Shown here piece by piece: positions 1 through 9,377 of a stretch of 64,000 nucleotides of DNA. The stretch's first letter is position 1. Every line of letters starts with the position of its first letter. The notes under the pieces are model-generated. The model was not told where the DNA came from. It did no database searches and saw only the letters and a list, made by a program, of their open reading frames with translations. The stretch is from Gluconobacter sphaericus NBRC 12467 (GTDB taxonomy: Bacteria; Pseudomonadota; Alphaproteobacteria; Acetobacterales; Acetobacteraceae). The stretch lies in NCBI RefSeq assembly GCF_006539125.1, contig NZ_BJMK01000006.1:81720-145719 (forward strand), in the 5' to 3' direction. Made by a program: the position numbers and the translations under genes.

Positions 1-353
1 ACCATTTTGCGCAAAACGGCGATCCGCGAGGCGCTCAGATTGGTGATCTTCGCATCCAGATGCAGCAGCGACAGCGGCGACCATTTCAGATCGGCATTAT
101 CCAGTTCGATCCAGGGGCCTTTCGTATCCTTGATAAGTAGTTTCGTCACCGCCAGATGATGCGGCAGGAAGCCCGAAAGGCCGGAAATTTCGACCATGCC
201 TCCCGTCAGCGGGCCGATCTTGCGCTCAATCAGACGCTGTCCCGGCGAGATGTTGATCCCGACCAGAACTCCCGTAACAGCCACAGCCACAAGCCCCACA
301 GGCACGATGACCAGACCGGCCGCGACACGGAGAAGAATCCTGCGAACACGCAT
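1..353 (-). CDS. tamB: Translocation and assembly module protein TamB, N-terminal part (runs off the window)
   Basis: Only the first ~117 codons are present; the gene continues past base 1. The ATG at 353 overlaps the tamA stop as TGATG, which fixes the start and implies translational coupling. The product begins MRVRRILLRVAAGLVIVPVG, an inner-membrane anchor of the AsmA/TamB type, followed by a stretch with the TamB-like pattern 'ISGLSGFLPHHLAVTKLLIKD' in which short beta-strand repeats begin. TamB proteins span the periplasm as a long beta-helical groove and work with TamA in outer-membrane protein or lipid delivery. Identity comes from the anchor, this pattern and the position directly behind tamA; the diagnostic C-terminal DUF490 region is outside the window. 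Confidence 0.8.
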   Translation of the reverse strand, partial: MRVRRILLRVAAGLVIVPVGLVAVAVTGVLVGINISPGQRLIERKIGPLTGGMVEISGLSGFLPHHLAVTKLLIKDTKGPWIELDNADLKWSPLSLLHLDAKITNLSASRIAVLRKM

Positions 354-2575
354 CAGAATGTCTCCCCGAGGCCGAAATACAGTTCCCATTTATCGCCGTA
401 AGCCGGGCGGTTCATCGGTAGCGCCACATCCACGCGGATTGGCCCGATCGGCGTGAAATAGCGCACGCCTCCGCCATAGCCGACACGCAGCGTGCCCTGC
501 CCCGGTCGCGATCCCGTACCAACCTGACCGGCATCCACGAACCCGGCAAAACCTAGATTCATCGGCAGGCGCTGGCGGAATTCGACACTGCCTGCATCCA
601 TGGACGTGCCGCCGATACCGTATTTCGTCTTGCCATATTGAGGCCCCACACCCTGATAACGGAATCCGCGCACGGTCGCGGGGCCACCGGCATACAGACG
701 CTGGTCAGGCGGGATCTGATAGGTGGACGCGCCCTGCACCGAGCCTACGATGCCACGCACGGCAATCACGCTGCGTCCGGGACGCGAAATACCAAGATGC
801 TTCAGATCGAAATAGGTCGAGACCTGAGCCGAAAGCAGCGTGAAGAACGACGATCCGTTTTCAAGAGATTCCGATGGCGTCACCGAAAGCGAGGCGCGGA
901 CGCCATGCGTCGCCGGGTCGATCGGGTTGGAGAGCTGGGTGTTGTCGAACGTGGCGTTCAAGGGGGCGGCGATAATGAAGTAGCTCCGCGTATCGCCGAA
1001 CTGCTTAATCTGTTCCTGTTCGCCCATCACGCCACCCGAGACGTTCCAGTATTTTCCGACATGGCGGTTCAGTCCGGCACGGCCGATAATGGCGGTCTGA
1101 TGATAGGAATAAAGAAGCTGGCGGATACCTTCGAGACGCACGCTCAGGTTCTGCCCCTTCGAGAGGAAATCCGGCTTCATGAAATCCGCATAGACGTCAT
1201 AACCCAGTCCCTGCTGGGCGGAGCCGCCAAGCCCCGTGACCAAAGCTGTCAGGCGCAGTTGTTCGGCATTACCAAGCAGGTTGTGATGCGTCCAGCTCAC
1301 ACCCACACGCCCACCGAGATCGGTTGAGTACCCGACCTGCGCCGAGAGTGTACGCCGCTTGGCCTCCTTGAACCCGAATTCGATCGGCATGGCCTGAAGG
1401 ATTCCGGGCATGAGGGTGCGCGAGGGCGGCAATGTGATGATCGGCGGAGTATTGCGGACCTGAACAGACGCGAAAACACCCGTGCTGGCCAGATCCTGGC
1501 GCGCAGCCTCGATCCGGGAGGGGCGGTAAAGCTCACCTTCCCTCAATTCCAGCCGGTTCATGAGGTAGCGCTGTTTGGTATGCACCAGCCCGGTCATGCT
1601 GATAGGACCGATCACGACCTTTGGCCCACGGCTCACCCGGAACACAATATCCAGCGTATGCGTCTGGGGCTTCAAATAGGCCAGAGGGGGCGAGACACTC
1701 GCCGTAGCGTATCCTTCTTCCTGAAGCTGGTTGAGCAGGCTGTTCTGTGCGGCCAGGACGTCCGCCGCCACGGCAGGTTGCCCCGAAGACAGGCCGAATG
1801 CCTTGCGCTCTTCGGGCGAAAGGCTGATCGGCTGGGCCTGGGCGATCGCCTGCTCCGAGGTCGCCGCTCCCGCTGCAGCGGGCGGTGGGGTCGGGACGGA
1901 TTTTCCGTCAGAAGGCCTTCTCCCCAAGGGGGTTTGGGCGGATGTCTTCGCAACAGGTGTCTTAGCAGCCGAATCCTTCACGGCGGGCGCCGTCGCCGTC
2001 GGTGCTGGAACGGCTGCGGTGGGGGCTTGCTGTGGCGGCGTGGTCAGCACTACGTTTCCCAGACTGAACCTCGGCCCGAGCGTGGCCGAAATCGTGATCG
2101 CGACCTTCTGGTTCTTGCCAAGCGCCTTGAGAATATCCGGCAGGGACGGATCCTTACCATCCACGGTCCGGGCGCCCGCCTTGACGCTGATTTTCACCGA
2201 TCCCGCATAATATCCCTGCGATTCAAGGGCGCTGTTGACGCGATCATAATCACTGCGTATCCGCCCGGCGAGCGCATAGGCTCCGACGGTGTGGGATGTC
2301 TGAAGGGATTTGAGCTGCGAGGATGCAGCGATCGCTGCGTCCAGATCCGCCTGTTTCGTCGGTGTCAGCGTCACGTCATAGGGGATGGCAGGATCGGACG
2401 TGCCATCCGTCACCGGCTTTGCATTTGCAGCCGCTTTTGACGCCTTCGCCTCTGCCGGTAGAGGCACGCAGAACACCGTCACGATGCCCAGGATACAGGA
2501 CATCGAAACAACTGAAAAAGAAACGAGGCTGCGGCCTGACTTCACCGTGCGTCCTGAAATCTGTCTTGAGGGCAT
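353..2575 (-). CDS. tamA: Outer-membrane translocation/assembly protein TamA (Omp85/BamA superfamily)
   Basis: A 740-residue Omp85 protein. It has a signal peptide (hydrophobic stretch ending around VPLPAEA, residue ~43), POTRA-like repeats over about residues 60-390 broken by a Pro/Ala/Thr-rich linker near residues 190-260, and a C-terminal 16-strand beta-barrel domain ending in the outer-membrane-type residue Phe. The lid-loop motif VRGF (GGPATVRGFRYQG) lies near residue 630. I chose the ATG at 2575 because AAGG sits six bases upstream; a TTG at 2620 would add 15 unlikely residues. It forms an operon with tamB. The low-complexity linker between POTRA elements is unusual for TamA and worth noting. 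Confidence 0.85.
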   Translation of the reverse strand: MPSRQISGRTVKSGRSLVSFSVVSMSCILGIVTVFCVPLPAEAKASKAAANAKPVTDGTSDPAIPYDVTLTPTKQADLDAAIAASSQLKSLQTSHTVGAYALAGRIRSDYDRVNSALESQGYYAGSVKISVKAGARTVDGKDPSLPDILKALGKNQKVAITISATLGPRFSLGNVVLTTPPQQAPTAAVPAPTATAPAVKDSAAKTPVAKTSAQTPLGRRPSDGKSVPTPPPAAAGAATSEQAIAQAQPISLSPEERKAFGLSSGQPAVAADVLAAQNSLLNQLQEEGYATASVSPPLAYLKPQTHTLDIVFRVSRGPKVVIGPISMTGLVHTKQRYLMNRLELREGELYRPSRIEAARQDLASTGVFASVQVRNTPPIITLPPSRTLMPGILQAMPIEFGFKEAKRRTLSAQVGYSTDLGGRVGVSWTHHNLLGNAEQLRLTALVTGLGGSAQQGLGYDVYADFMKPDFLSKGQNLSVRLEGIRQLLYSYHQTAIIGRAGLNRHVGKYWNVSGGVMGEQEQIKQFGDTRSYFIIAAPLNATFDNTQLSNPIDPATHGVRASLSVTPSESLENGSSFFTLLSAQVSTYFDLKHLGISRPGRSVIAVRGIVGSVQGASTYQIPPDQRLYAGGPATVRGFRYQGVGPQYGKTKYGIGGTSMDAGSVEFRQRLPMNLGFAGFVDAGQVGTGSRPGQGTLRVGYGGGVRYFTPIGPIRVDVALPMNRPAYGDKWELYFGLGETF

Positions 2576-2791
2576 TTCCGGCCTTGTAAAAACCGGAACA
2601 CGAGAGCGCAGACCGAACAAGGCGACTGCTACCTATCCGAGGAACCTTGCACGGCGCTCTCTGTCAAGTCCTGCCGGACAGGAACGGTCCGGAAAACTGT
2701 CCTGCACCGGCGACGCCCGGCAGGCAACCCGACAAGCAAGCCAACAAACAAGATTGTGTCCCCCCCGCGAAAACCGTATCACTCAGCACCC

Positions 2792-3748
2792 ATGCCCCAT
2801 CGTGATGCCAAGACACCGAAGAGCCGACGCGGTCACAACCGTCCCGTCGTGGATGAAAATGCCGCCTTCCCGGCTTTTCAGCCGACAACATCCACATCCT
2901 TCTACAGCCGTCTGCGCTGTGCGCTGCGCCTGTCCCTCGTCCTGATCTGGACGTTCTGGACGTGCAGCCTTCAGGCCATTCTGGTGCGTCTGCCCGGGCG
3001 GTTAAAAATCATGATGCCGCGCATTTACTGGAGAGGCGTGTGCCGGATTCTGGGCATCAAGACAAAAGTCATCGGCAGCAGCGCGGGTGGCGTGCGGACG
3101 GCAAGGGACGTCCGAAACGGCAAACGCCCGGTTGTGTTCGTCGCAAATCACTGTTCCTGGCTGGACATCGCCATTATCGGCAGCGAGCTGCCTGTCGTTT
3201 TTGTCGCTAAGGGTGAGGTCGGAAAATGGCCCCTCATCGGCACGGCGTCCCGTTTGGGGCGCAGCATTTTCGTCAGCCGAAACCGTCAGGATACCGGCCG
3301 TGAACTTCAGGAAATGGCCGCACATCTGTGGGACGGTGACGACATTGTCCTGTTCCCCGAAGGCACGTCTTCTGACGGCTCGCGCGTTTTGCCTTTCCTG
3401 TCGTCGTTTTTCGCCGTTGCCAAACCCGGGCGTCTGGAGAAAGTCGGCCTACCCAAGGCCCCCCCCGTCCTAATCCAGCCCGTTTCCGTCGTTTATGACA
3501 GTCTTGAAGGCTTGCCGGTCGGGCGAAGCCGCCGGAATGTCTTTTCATGGTACGGCGACATGGACCTTGCGCCACATCTCTGGTCCTTCGGCCAGTGGCG
3601 GACCATGGGGGCATCTCTGATGCTACACGAACCGATCACGCCGGATGCATTTCTCTCCCGTAAGGACCTGTCCCGTGCTACCTTTGAAGCCGTCAACAAC
3701 GGTGCCGCAGAGCTGCGTCGCGGTCAGCCGAAAGTGACAGAGTCCTGA
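2792..3748 (+). CDS. plsC: 1-acyl-sn-glycerol-3-phosphate acyltransferase (PlsC family)
   Basis: Membrane acyltransferase that would acylate lysophosphatidic acid to phosphatidic acid. The LPLAT catalytic block NHCSWLD (NHx4D) lies near residue 119, and the acyl-acceptor motif FPEGTSSDG near residue 188. A hydrophobic segment (LSLVLIWTFWTCSLQAILV) near residue 50 is the membrane anchor. The start is uncertain: ATG 2792 is used here, and GTG 2756 would add 12 residues; neither has a strong ribosome-binding site. It stands alone, divergent from tamA-tamB, with about 200 bases between the two starts. Several LPLAT proteins occur in this window, so substrate specificity (plsC versus an ornithine- or lyso-lipid acyltransferase such as OlsA) is not settled. 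Confidence 0.8.
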   Translation: MPHRDAKTPKSRRGHNRPVVDENAAFPAFQPTTSTSFYSRLRCALRLSLVLIWTFWTCSLQAILVRLPGRLKIMMPRIYWRGVCRILGIKTKVIGSSAGGVRTARDVRNGKRPVVFVANHCSWLDIAIIGSELPVVFVAKGEVGKWPLIGTASRLGRSIFVSRNRQDTGRELQEMAAHLWDGDDIVLFPEGTSSDGSRVLPFLSSFFAVAKPGRLEKVGLPKAPPVLIQPVSVVYDSLEGLPVGRSRRNVFSWYGDMDLAPHLWSFGQWRTMGASLMLHEPITPDAFLSRKDLSRATFEAVNNGAAELRRGQPKVTES

Positions 3749-3994
3749 AAATCTGTGCCAAAACCAGGCTGACAATCAGGTTTATCTTGACTTGAAGCCT
3801 GCCCCCGCGTCACCTTCAGAACACGACACGGCAGCAATCCGGTTTTCGTGTCCGGAGGTGGTATTACCCATTCAGGCCCGTCTGATCATCCGTCGGTCCA
3901 TCGTGTTCGGGACACTGTTCCCCGGAACAGACTTGACCGCGCGGATTCCTGCCCCGATGTGTGTGCCTGATTCTGCCATTCCCGGACCGAGACC

Positions 3995-5419
3995 TTGACT
4001 GCCCCCACTTCCCCAGCCGTGCCTGCCTCTTCCGACACCGCGCCCATTGGACATGCTCCACGCGGCCTCCATGTCATTACATGGGGCTGTCAGATGAATG
4101 TCTATGACAGCGCACGCATGGCCGATGTCCTGCGCCCGCTGGGCTATGGACCGGTTGAGCGCCCTGAAGACGCGGACATGGTCATCCTCAACACCTGCCA
4201 TATCCGCGAACGGGCGACTGAAAAGGTCTTTTCCGAGCTTGGACGTCTGCGCAAGATCCGTGACGAACGGATGAGCAATGGGGCTGACCGGACCATCATC
4301 GCGGTTGCGGGATGCGTCGCGCAGGCCGAGGGGGAGGTCATCCTCTCCCGCGCACCCTATGTCGATCTGGTTCTCGGTCCGCAGACCTACCACAAGCTGC
4401 CCGAAATGGTCGCCCGCGCTGCACGTGCCGGCGGTGCCGTGATCGAGACGGACTTCCCGGTCGAGCAGAAATTCGATTTCCTGCCCACGGAGGCCGCTCC
4501 CCAGACGCAGGGTAACCTCACGGCGTTCCTCACCATTCAGGAAGGCTGTGACAAGTTCTGTTCGTTCTGCGTCGTGCCTTACACCCGTGGCGCGGAAACA
4601 AGCCGTCCAGTGGCCTCAGTCCTGGCGGAAGCGCGACGGATGGCGGAAAGCGGCGTGCGCGAGATCACACTGCTCGGGCAGAACGTCAACGCCTATCATG
4701 GCGATGATGGCAAGGGCGGAAGTGCGACGTTGGCCGGACTGGTCGAACAGCTTGCGCAGATCCCCGGTCTGGGCCGCATCCGCTACATGACGTCCCACCC
4801 CCGCGACGTGGACCAGAGCCTGATCGACGCGCATCGGGACAATCCCGCTCTCATGCCGTTCCTGCATCTTCCAGTCCAAAGCGGCTCGGACCAGATCCTC
4901 AAGGCCATGAACCGTGGTCATACGGCAGACGAATACCGCGAAAGCGTCCGTAAGCTGCGTGAAGCCCGCCCAGATCTGGCCCTGTCTTCCGATTTCATCG
5001 TCGGTCATCCCGGCGAGACGGAAGAGGATTTCGAAGCGACCATGCAGCTCGTGCGCGATATCGGTTTCGCCATGGCCTACAGCTTCAAATATTCCCCCCG
5101 TCCCGGCACGCCGGCTGCTGGGCAGCCGATGCAGGTACCCGAGGACGTGAAGGATCGCCGTCTGGCCGAGTTGCAGGCGCTTCTGCGCGAACAGCAGGAC
5201 GCCTTCAACGCCGACATGGTCGGGACGGTGCAGGAAATCCTGGTGACGAACCGGGGCCGCAAGCCCGGGCAGATCGCCGGGCGTTCGCCTTACCTCCAGC
5301 CTGTTCACTTCGACGGCCCCGATCATCTGATCGGCTCCACCGTCAAGGTCGCCATTACCACACGCCGCACCAATTCCCTAGGCGGCACCCTGATCCGGGA
5401 GACAGCCTCCGCTTGCTGA
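3995..5419 (+). CDS. miaB: tRNA-2-methylthio-N6-dimethylallyladenosine synthase MiaB
   Basis: Radical-SAM methylthiotransferase that converts i6A37 to ms2i6A37 in tRNAs. It shows the N-terminal methylthiotransferase domain ([30 protein letters not shown], giving the three cluster cysteines), the radical-SAM motif CDKFCSFC (Cx3Cx2C) near residue 184, and a C-terminal TRAM domain from about residue 395. Length (474) is normal. The start is unusual: an in-frame stop at 3968 leaves only TTG 3995 or GTG 4019 before the first conserved motif. It opens the miaB-phoH-ybeY-corC run, with phoH starting inside its last codons. Confidence 0.96.
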   Translation: MTAPTSPAVPASSDTAPIGHAPRGLHVITWGCQMNVYDSARMADVLRPLGYGPVERPEDADMVILNTCHIRERATEKVFSELGRLRKIRDERMSNGADRTIIAVAGCVAQAEGEVILSRAPYVDLVLGPQTYHKLPEMVARAARAGGAVIETDFPVEQKFDFLPTEAAPQTQGNLTAFLTIQEGCDKFCSFCVVPYTRGAETSRPVASVLAEARRMAESGVREITLLGQNVNAYHGDDGKGGSATLAGLVEQLAQIPGLGRIRYMTSHPRDVDQSLIDAHRDNPALMPFLHLPVQSGSDQILKAMNRGHTADEYRESVRKLREARPDLALSSDFIVGHPGETEEDFEATMQLVRDIGFAMAYSFKYSPRPGTPAAGQPMQVPEDVKDRRLAELQALLREQQDAFNADMVGTVQEILVTNRGRKPGQIAGRSPYLQPVHFDGPDHLIGSTVKVAITTRRTNSLGGTLIRETASAC

Positions 5420-6597
5420 CAACGCACCCGACCCGTCCCGTCGCCACCAGCAGTGGCTCCGAAGGCAACCGCACCGTTGCCTTGCGTTTCAACGACAACA
5501 TCCTCCTCCAGCGCCTGCTGGGAGACCATGACCGGCATCTCGTCCGGCTGGAGGAAGGGTTCAACGTCAAGCTGTCCTGTCGTGGCAACAAGATTGCCAT
5601 TTCCGGCGAAACGGACACGGTCGGACGGGCGCAGGCGGCCATCATCGCGCTGTACAACCAGCTCGAACAGGGCGGCACGATCGATGCCTCGCAGGTCGAT
5701 GGCGTCATTCGCCTCACCGCCCTACCGAGCCGTCCCGAACGGCCGAGTGATACACGACAAGCCCGTCCGACGGCTTCGCAGGAACCTCCTCCACGCGGCA
5801 ATAGCCAGCGCCGCCCGGAAAAAACTAACGGCAAGCAGCAGCCCCTGCCCGCCAGCCCGTTCGGAGATCTGCCTGCCATCCGGACCAAGCGTGGCGTCAT
5901 TGCGCCCCGCTCGCATGGTCAGGCGGGCTATATGGAAATGCTGGCTAATACCGATATGGTGTTCGGCATCGGCCCAGCTGGCACGGGCAAGACCTACCTG
6001 GCTGTAGCGCAGGCCGTGGGCATGTTGCTCGCAGGACAGGTGGACCGGATTATTCTCTCGCGACCAGCTGTTGAGGCCGGTGAGCGCCTCGGCTTTCTGC
6101 CCGGCGACATGCGCGAAAAAATCGACCCCTATCTGCGCCCGCTCTATGACGCCCTGCATGACATGATGCCGGGTGATCAGGTGGTGCGCCGCATGGGGAC
6201 GGGTGAGATAGAGGTGGCTCCGCTTGCTTTCATGCGCGGACGCACTTTGGCTCATTCCTACGTCATTCTGGACGAAGCCCAGAATACGACCGCAGCCCAG
6301 ATGAAGATGTTCCTCACCCGTATGGGCGAAGGCACACGCATGGCCATTACGGGCGATCTGAGTCAGATCGACCTGCCGAATGGTGTATCATCCGGTCTGC
6401 GCGAAGCCGTCGAGACCCTTGAAGGGATCAAGGGAATCGGCATTACGCGCTTTTCTTCCGAAGATGTGGTGCGCCATCCGCTGGTTGCCCGTATCGTCGA
6501 TGCCTATGAACAGAAAGCGCCAGCCCCCCGGGACGTGTTCCGGAACAGGCTGCGCCGGGAAAACAATGGAACCTCCAAGTCGACACGCCGGTACTGA
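5413..6597 (+). CDS. phoH: PhoH-family ATPase (PhoH/YbeZ)
   Basis: Cytoplasmic P-loop ATPase of the PhoH/YbeZ family, associated with ribosome and RNA metabolism together with YbeY. The Walker A motif GPAGTGKT is near residue 186, [16 protein letters not shown] is the family signature, and Walker [10 protein letters not shown] is near residue 284. An N-terminal KH-like region ([17 protein letters not shown]) precedes a low-complexity basic linker. TTG 5413 overlaps the miaB stop and is the only start that keeps the N-terminal domain complete. The 3' end overlaps ybeY by 32 bases, so the two are probably co-translated. Confidence 0.95.
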   Translation: MLTTHPTRPVATSSGSEGNRTVALRFNDNILLQRLLGDHDRHLVRLEEGFNVKLSCRGNKIAISGETDTVGRAQAAIIALYNQLEQGGTIDASQVDGVIRLTALPSRPERPSDTRQARPTASQEPPPRGNSQRRPEKTNGKQQPLPASPFGDLPAIRTKRGVIAPRSHGQAGYMEMLANTDMVFGIGPAGTGKTYLAVAQAVGMLLAGQVDRIILSRPAVEAGERLGFLPGDMREKIDPYLRPLYDALHDMMPGDQVVRRMGTGEIEVAPLAFMRGRTLAHSYVILDEAQNTTAAQMKMFLTRMGEGTRMAITGDLSQIDLPNGVSSGLREAVETLEGIKGIGITRFSSEDVVRHPLVARIVDAYEQKAPAPRDVFRNRLRRENNGTSKSTRRY

Positions 6598-7072
6598 CAT
6601 CATCATCGAGGACGCGCGCTGGCGCGCCTCGGTTCCGGGGACGGAGCGTGCAATCCGGCGCGCCCTCGTCGCGGTTGCCCGCCAGGGTGGACCCGACTTC
6701 ACGCAGTCTCCGGCTCCTTCGATCCTTCTGGCGACAGACCGGATCGTCAAGCGCCTCAATGCGCGTTTCCGGGACAAGAACAAACCCACGAACGTCCTGA
6801 CGTTCGAGCCGCTCTCCCCCATGCATGGTGGGGACATCGTACTGGGTTACGAGACGGTACGCCGCGAAGCCGCGGCGGCCCGGCGCTCGCTGCGGGCGCA
6901 TCTGTCGCATCTTGTGGTGCACGGCGCGCTGCATCTTGCCGGTTACGATCATCATCATCCTGGCGAGGCCCGGGAAATGGAAGGAATTGAGACCCGTACC
7001 CTGCGGTCCCTCGGTTTTGGGGATCCTTGGCGGCAGGGAAACTGGCGGCAGGCTGGGAGTGTCCGGATATGA
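6566..7072 (+). CDS. ybeY: Endoribonuclease YbeY (rRNA maturation factor)
   Basis: Single-strand-specific metal-dependent endoribonuclease needed for 16S rRNA 3'-end maturation and ribosome quality control. The zinc-binding motif Hx3Hx5H is seen as HGALHLAGYDH near residue 118, and the family block NKPTNVLTFEP lies near residue 71. I take ATG 6566, inside the phoH 3' end, giving 168 residues, which matches the family; the longer open frame from 6380 is only an overlap with phoH. The stop overlaps the corC start as ATGA. Confidence 0.95.
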   Translation: MEPPSRHAGTDIIIEDARWRASVPGTERAIRRALVAVARQGGPDFTQSPAPSILLATDRIVKRLNARFRDKNKPTNVLTFEPLSPMHGGDIVLGYETVRREAAAARRSLRAHLSHLVVHGALHLAGYDHHHPGEAREMEGIETRTLRSLGFGDPWRQGNWRQAGSVRI

Positions 7073-8016
7073 GCGACGACTCACACGACCGCCCGACCGA
7101 AGAATCGGGCAAGAGCCGCCCTTCCCGCGGCCTTTTCGGACTTTTCAACCGCCGCGGGCGTGATCAGGGTCTGCGCGAGTCCATCGCCACCCTCGTTCAG
7201 GAAGCCGGACAGCCAACCGAGGATGCGGGCGACGAGCCCGAACTCGACCGGCAGGAACGCGCCCTCATCATGAATGTGCTGCGTCTGCGGGGCATCACGG
7301 CGGATGATGTCATGATCCCGCGCGCGGACATCGTCGCCATGCCCGAGGCCCTGCCCTTCAACGAGGCGCTGGACCTAATGCGCCGGGAAAACCATTCCCG
7401 TCTTCCGGTCTATCGCGACCAGCTCGATGACATCGCGGGCATGATCCATGTGAAGGACCTGATTGCCTATGTCGGCGATCCGGAAGCCTTCGACATCCGC
7501 CCCCTCCTGCGTCAGCCACTGATGATCGCGCCGACCATCCCGGTACTGGACCTGCTGCTGCAGATGCGTCAGCGCCGGATGCACATGGCCCTCGTGATCG
7601 ACGAATATGGCAGCATCGACGGGCTCGTGACGATCGAGGATCTGATCGAAACCATCGTGGGCGATATTTCCGACGAGCATGACGATCCGGTCACAACTAT
7701 GTGGGTGGAACGGGCGGATGGCTCGTTTGATATCGATGCCCGTCTCCCTGTCCGACAGCTTGAGGAGCGGCTTGGTGCCGTGCTGACGGATTCTGAACGC
7801 GAGGCCGAGATCGAGACGGTCGGCGGTCTGGTTTTCCGTCTGGCGGAGCACGTCCCGGCCAAGGACGAGGTACTGACCCATGAAAGCGGCCTGGAATTCC
7901 GGGTTCTGGATGCAGATGCCCGGCATATCCGTTCCCTGCGTATGCGGGTTCCGGAAAGCTGGGAAAACAAGCCTCTTCCCGCCCTCAAAACGCAGGAAGA
8001 TGACCGGGGCTCTTGA
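7069..8016 (+). CDS. corC: CorC/HlyC-type CBS-domain protein
   Basis: A 315-residue protein with a pair of CBS domains (about residues 80-205; DVMIPRADIVAMP and VIDEYGSIDGLVTIEDLIE are typical) and a C-terminal CorC/HlyC transporter-associated domain (FDIDARLPVRQLEERL onward). It lacks the DUF21 membrane domain, as does E. coli CorC, which is linked to Mg/Co efflux. ATG 7069 overlaps the ybeY stop. In many proteobacteria the next gene is lnt (apolipoprotein N-acyltransferase); here lnt is absent and two DsbA-like genes follow. The transport role is inferred from the family only. Confidence 0.9.
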   Translation: MSDDSHDRPTEESGKSRPSRGLFGLFNRRGRDQGLRESIATLVQEAGQPTEDAGDEPELDRQERALIMNVLRLRGITADDVMIPRADIVAMPEALPFNEALDLMRRENHSRLPVYRDQLDDIAGMIHVKDLIAYVGDPEAFDIRPLLRQPLMIAPTIPVLDLLLQMRQRRMHMALVIDEYGSIDGLVTIEDLIETIVGDISDEHDDPVTTMWVERADGSFDIDARLPVRQLEERLGAVLTDSEREAEIETVGGLVFRLAEHVPAKDEVLTHESGLEFRVLDADARHIRSLRMRVPESWENKPLPALKTQEDDRGS

Positions 8017-8071
8017 CGGAGGCCTCGGTTCATCGTTCGAGTATCACATCGTTTCCAGCGGAGCCCCGCCC

Positions 8072-8707
8072 ATGTCTGCCGACCAGCCTCTCGGCCGCCG
8101 TACCCTTCTCGCTTCCGGAATGGCCCTTGTGGCCTGTGCGGCCGTACCGTTCGCACAGGCCGATGACCTACCCGCCAGCGATCCGCGCATGGGGCCCCGC
8201 GTCATCGGCTCACCGGATGCAAAGGTGATCGTGGACGAATGGCTCTCACTAACCTGCTCGCACTGCGCCCACTTCGCGCAGGAGATCTTTCCCCAGATCC
8301 GCAAGAACCTGATCGATACAGGAAAAATCCGCTACCGCTTCCATGACTTCCCGCTCGATCAGGTCGCCCTGCTGGCGTCCATGGTCTCACGCTCTCTGCC
8401 CACCGAACGCTACGAACCCTTCGTGACGGATCTGCTCGACCATCAGGACGAATGGGCCTTCGCTCAAAACATCGACCCCGTGGCTGAGCTGAAGAAGCGC
8501 GCAGCGCTGTTCGGCGTAAGTGCTGCCGAATTCGACAAGATCAATGCCGATAATGCTCTGCGTGAGTCCATTATCAACAGGCAGGACCGTGACGGCGCTT
8601 TCCTCCAGATCCAGGGCACGCCATATTTCCGCATCAATGATGTTCCCGCACCCACCGTGGTCGGGAGCTATGATGATTTCGCCAAAGCAGTTGCAAAGGC
8701 TTCCTGA
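8072..8707 (+). CDS. DsbA-like periplasmic thiol:disulfide oxidoreductase, copy 1
   Basis: Thioredoxin-fold DsbA/DsbG-type protein of 211 residues. The N-terminus carries a twin-arginine-like stretch (LGRRTLLASGMALVACA) followed by a probable signal cleavage near AQA-DD. The active-site CSHC lies near residues 61-64, and the cis-Pro loop is GTPYF near residue 175. It is clearly a paralogue of the next gene, sharing the pattern LTCxHCAHFA and LIDTGKIRY. The stop is immediately followed by the ATG of copy 2, so the two are certainly co-transcribed. Substrate and redox direction (oxidase or isomerase) cannot be read from the sequence. Confidence 0.88.
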   Translation: MSADQPLGRRTLLASGMALVACAAVPFAQADDLPASDPRMGPRVIGSPDAKVIVDEWLSLTCSHCAHFAQEIFPQIRKNLIDTGKIRYRFHDFPLDQVALLASMVSRSLPTERYEPFVTDLLDHQDEWAFAQNIDPVAELKKRAALFGVSAAEFDKINADNALRESIINRQDRDGAFLQIQGTPYFRINDVPAPTVVGSYDDFAKAVAKAS

Positions 8708-9343
8708 ATGACCCGTCTTTCCCTTTCCCGCCGCTTTTTCGTTTCTGCGGCGCCAGCCCTCGCCGTGGCCGGAACTGCCGCTGGCACGGCCCGCGCCGCC
8801 GCTACCGGTTCGAGCGATGCCCGGCTGAGTCCGCGTATCATCGGCAACCCGAATGCCAAGATTCTTGTTCAGGAATGGTTCTCCCTGACCTGTACGCATT
8901 GCGCGCATTTTGCGACGGAAGAGTTCCCCAAGGTCAAGGAACAGCTCATCGATACCGGCAAGATCCGCTATCAGTTCCATGATTTCTGCGGCGATCGCGT
9001 CGGCCTGACGGCGGCCATGGTGGCCCGCTCTCTGCCGGAAGAGCGCTACGTCCCCTTCCTCGAAGCCCTCTTCTCCAGCCAGATGCAGTGGGCCTTTGCA
9101 TCAGGTGGTGACCCGATGCAGCGCCTGCAGCAGATGTCTGCCCTCGCCGGCGTTTCGGCTGCTCAGTTCGACGCCATCAGCAAGGACAACGTGTTCGCCG
9201 AAGCCCTGTTCAATCAGGTCAAGAAGGATGCGGACACCTACAATATCCAAGGCACGCCGTATTTCCGCTTCAACAACACGCACTACGATCAGGATCCGGA
9301 AACCTACGAAAAGTTCGCCGATCTCGTCGCCAAGGCCTCCTGA
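8708..9343 (+). CDS. DsbA-like periplasmic thiol:disulfide oxidoreductase, copy 2
   Basis: Tandem paralogue of the preceding gene, 211 residues. It has a good twin-arginine signal (SRRFFVSAAPALAVAG), an Ala-rich cleavage region, the active-site CTHC near residues 61-64 and the cis-Pro loop GTPYF. The same fold and spacing are kept throughout, but charged residues differ widely, so the copies are old enough to have specialised. ATG 8708 directly abuts the stop of copy 1. smc follows after 34 bases; a DsbA-type gene before smc is common in alphaproteobacteria. Confidence 0.88.
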   Translation: MTRLSLSRRFFVSAAPALAVAGTAAGTARAAATGSSDARLSPRIIGNPNAKILVQEWFSLTCTHCAHFATEEFPKVKEQLIDTGKIRYQFHDFCGDRVGLTAAMVARSLPEERYVPFLEALFSSQMQWAFASGGDPMQRLQQMSALAGVSAAQFDAISKDNVFAEALFNQVKKDADTYNIQGTPYFRFNNTHYDQDPETYEKFADLVAKAS

Positions 9344-9377
9344 TCCAGAACCGTAGGACCAGTATCTCCATACCCTG

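Noticed and set aside
3749..3994. Possible small gene in the gap between plsC and miaB
   Set aside because: The 246 bases contain only a 68-codon frame (3792-3998) with no ribosome-binding site or conserved look. No hairpin or known RNA was recognised.
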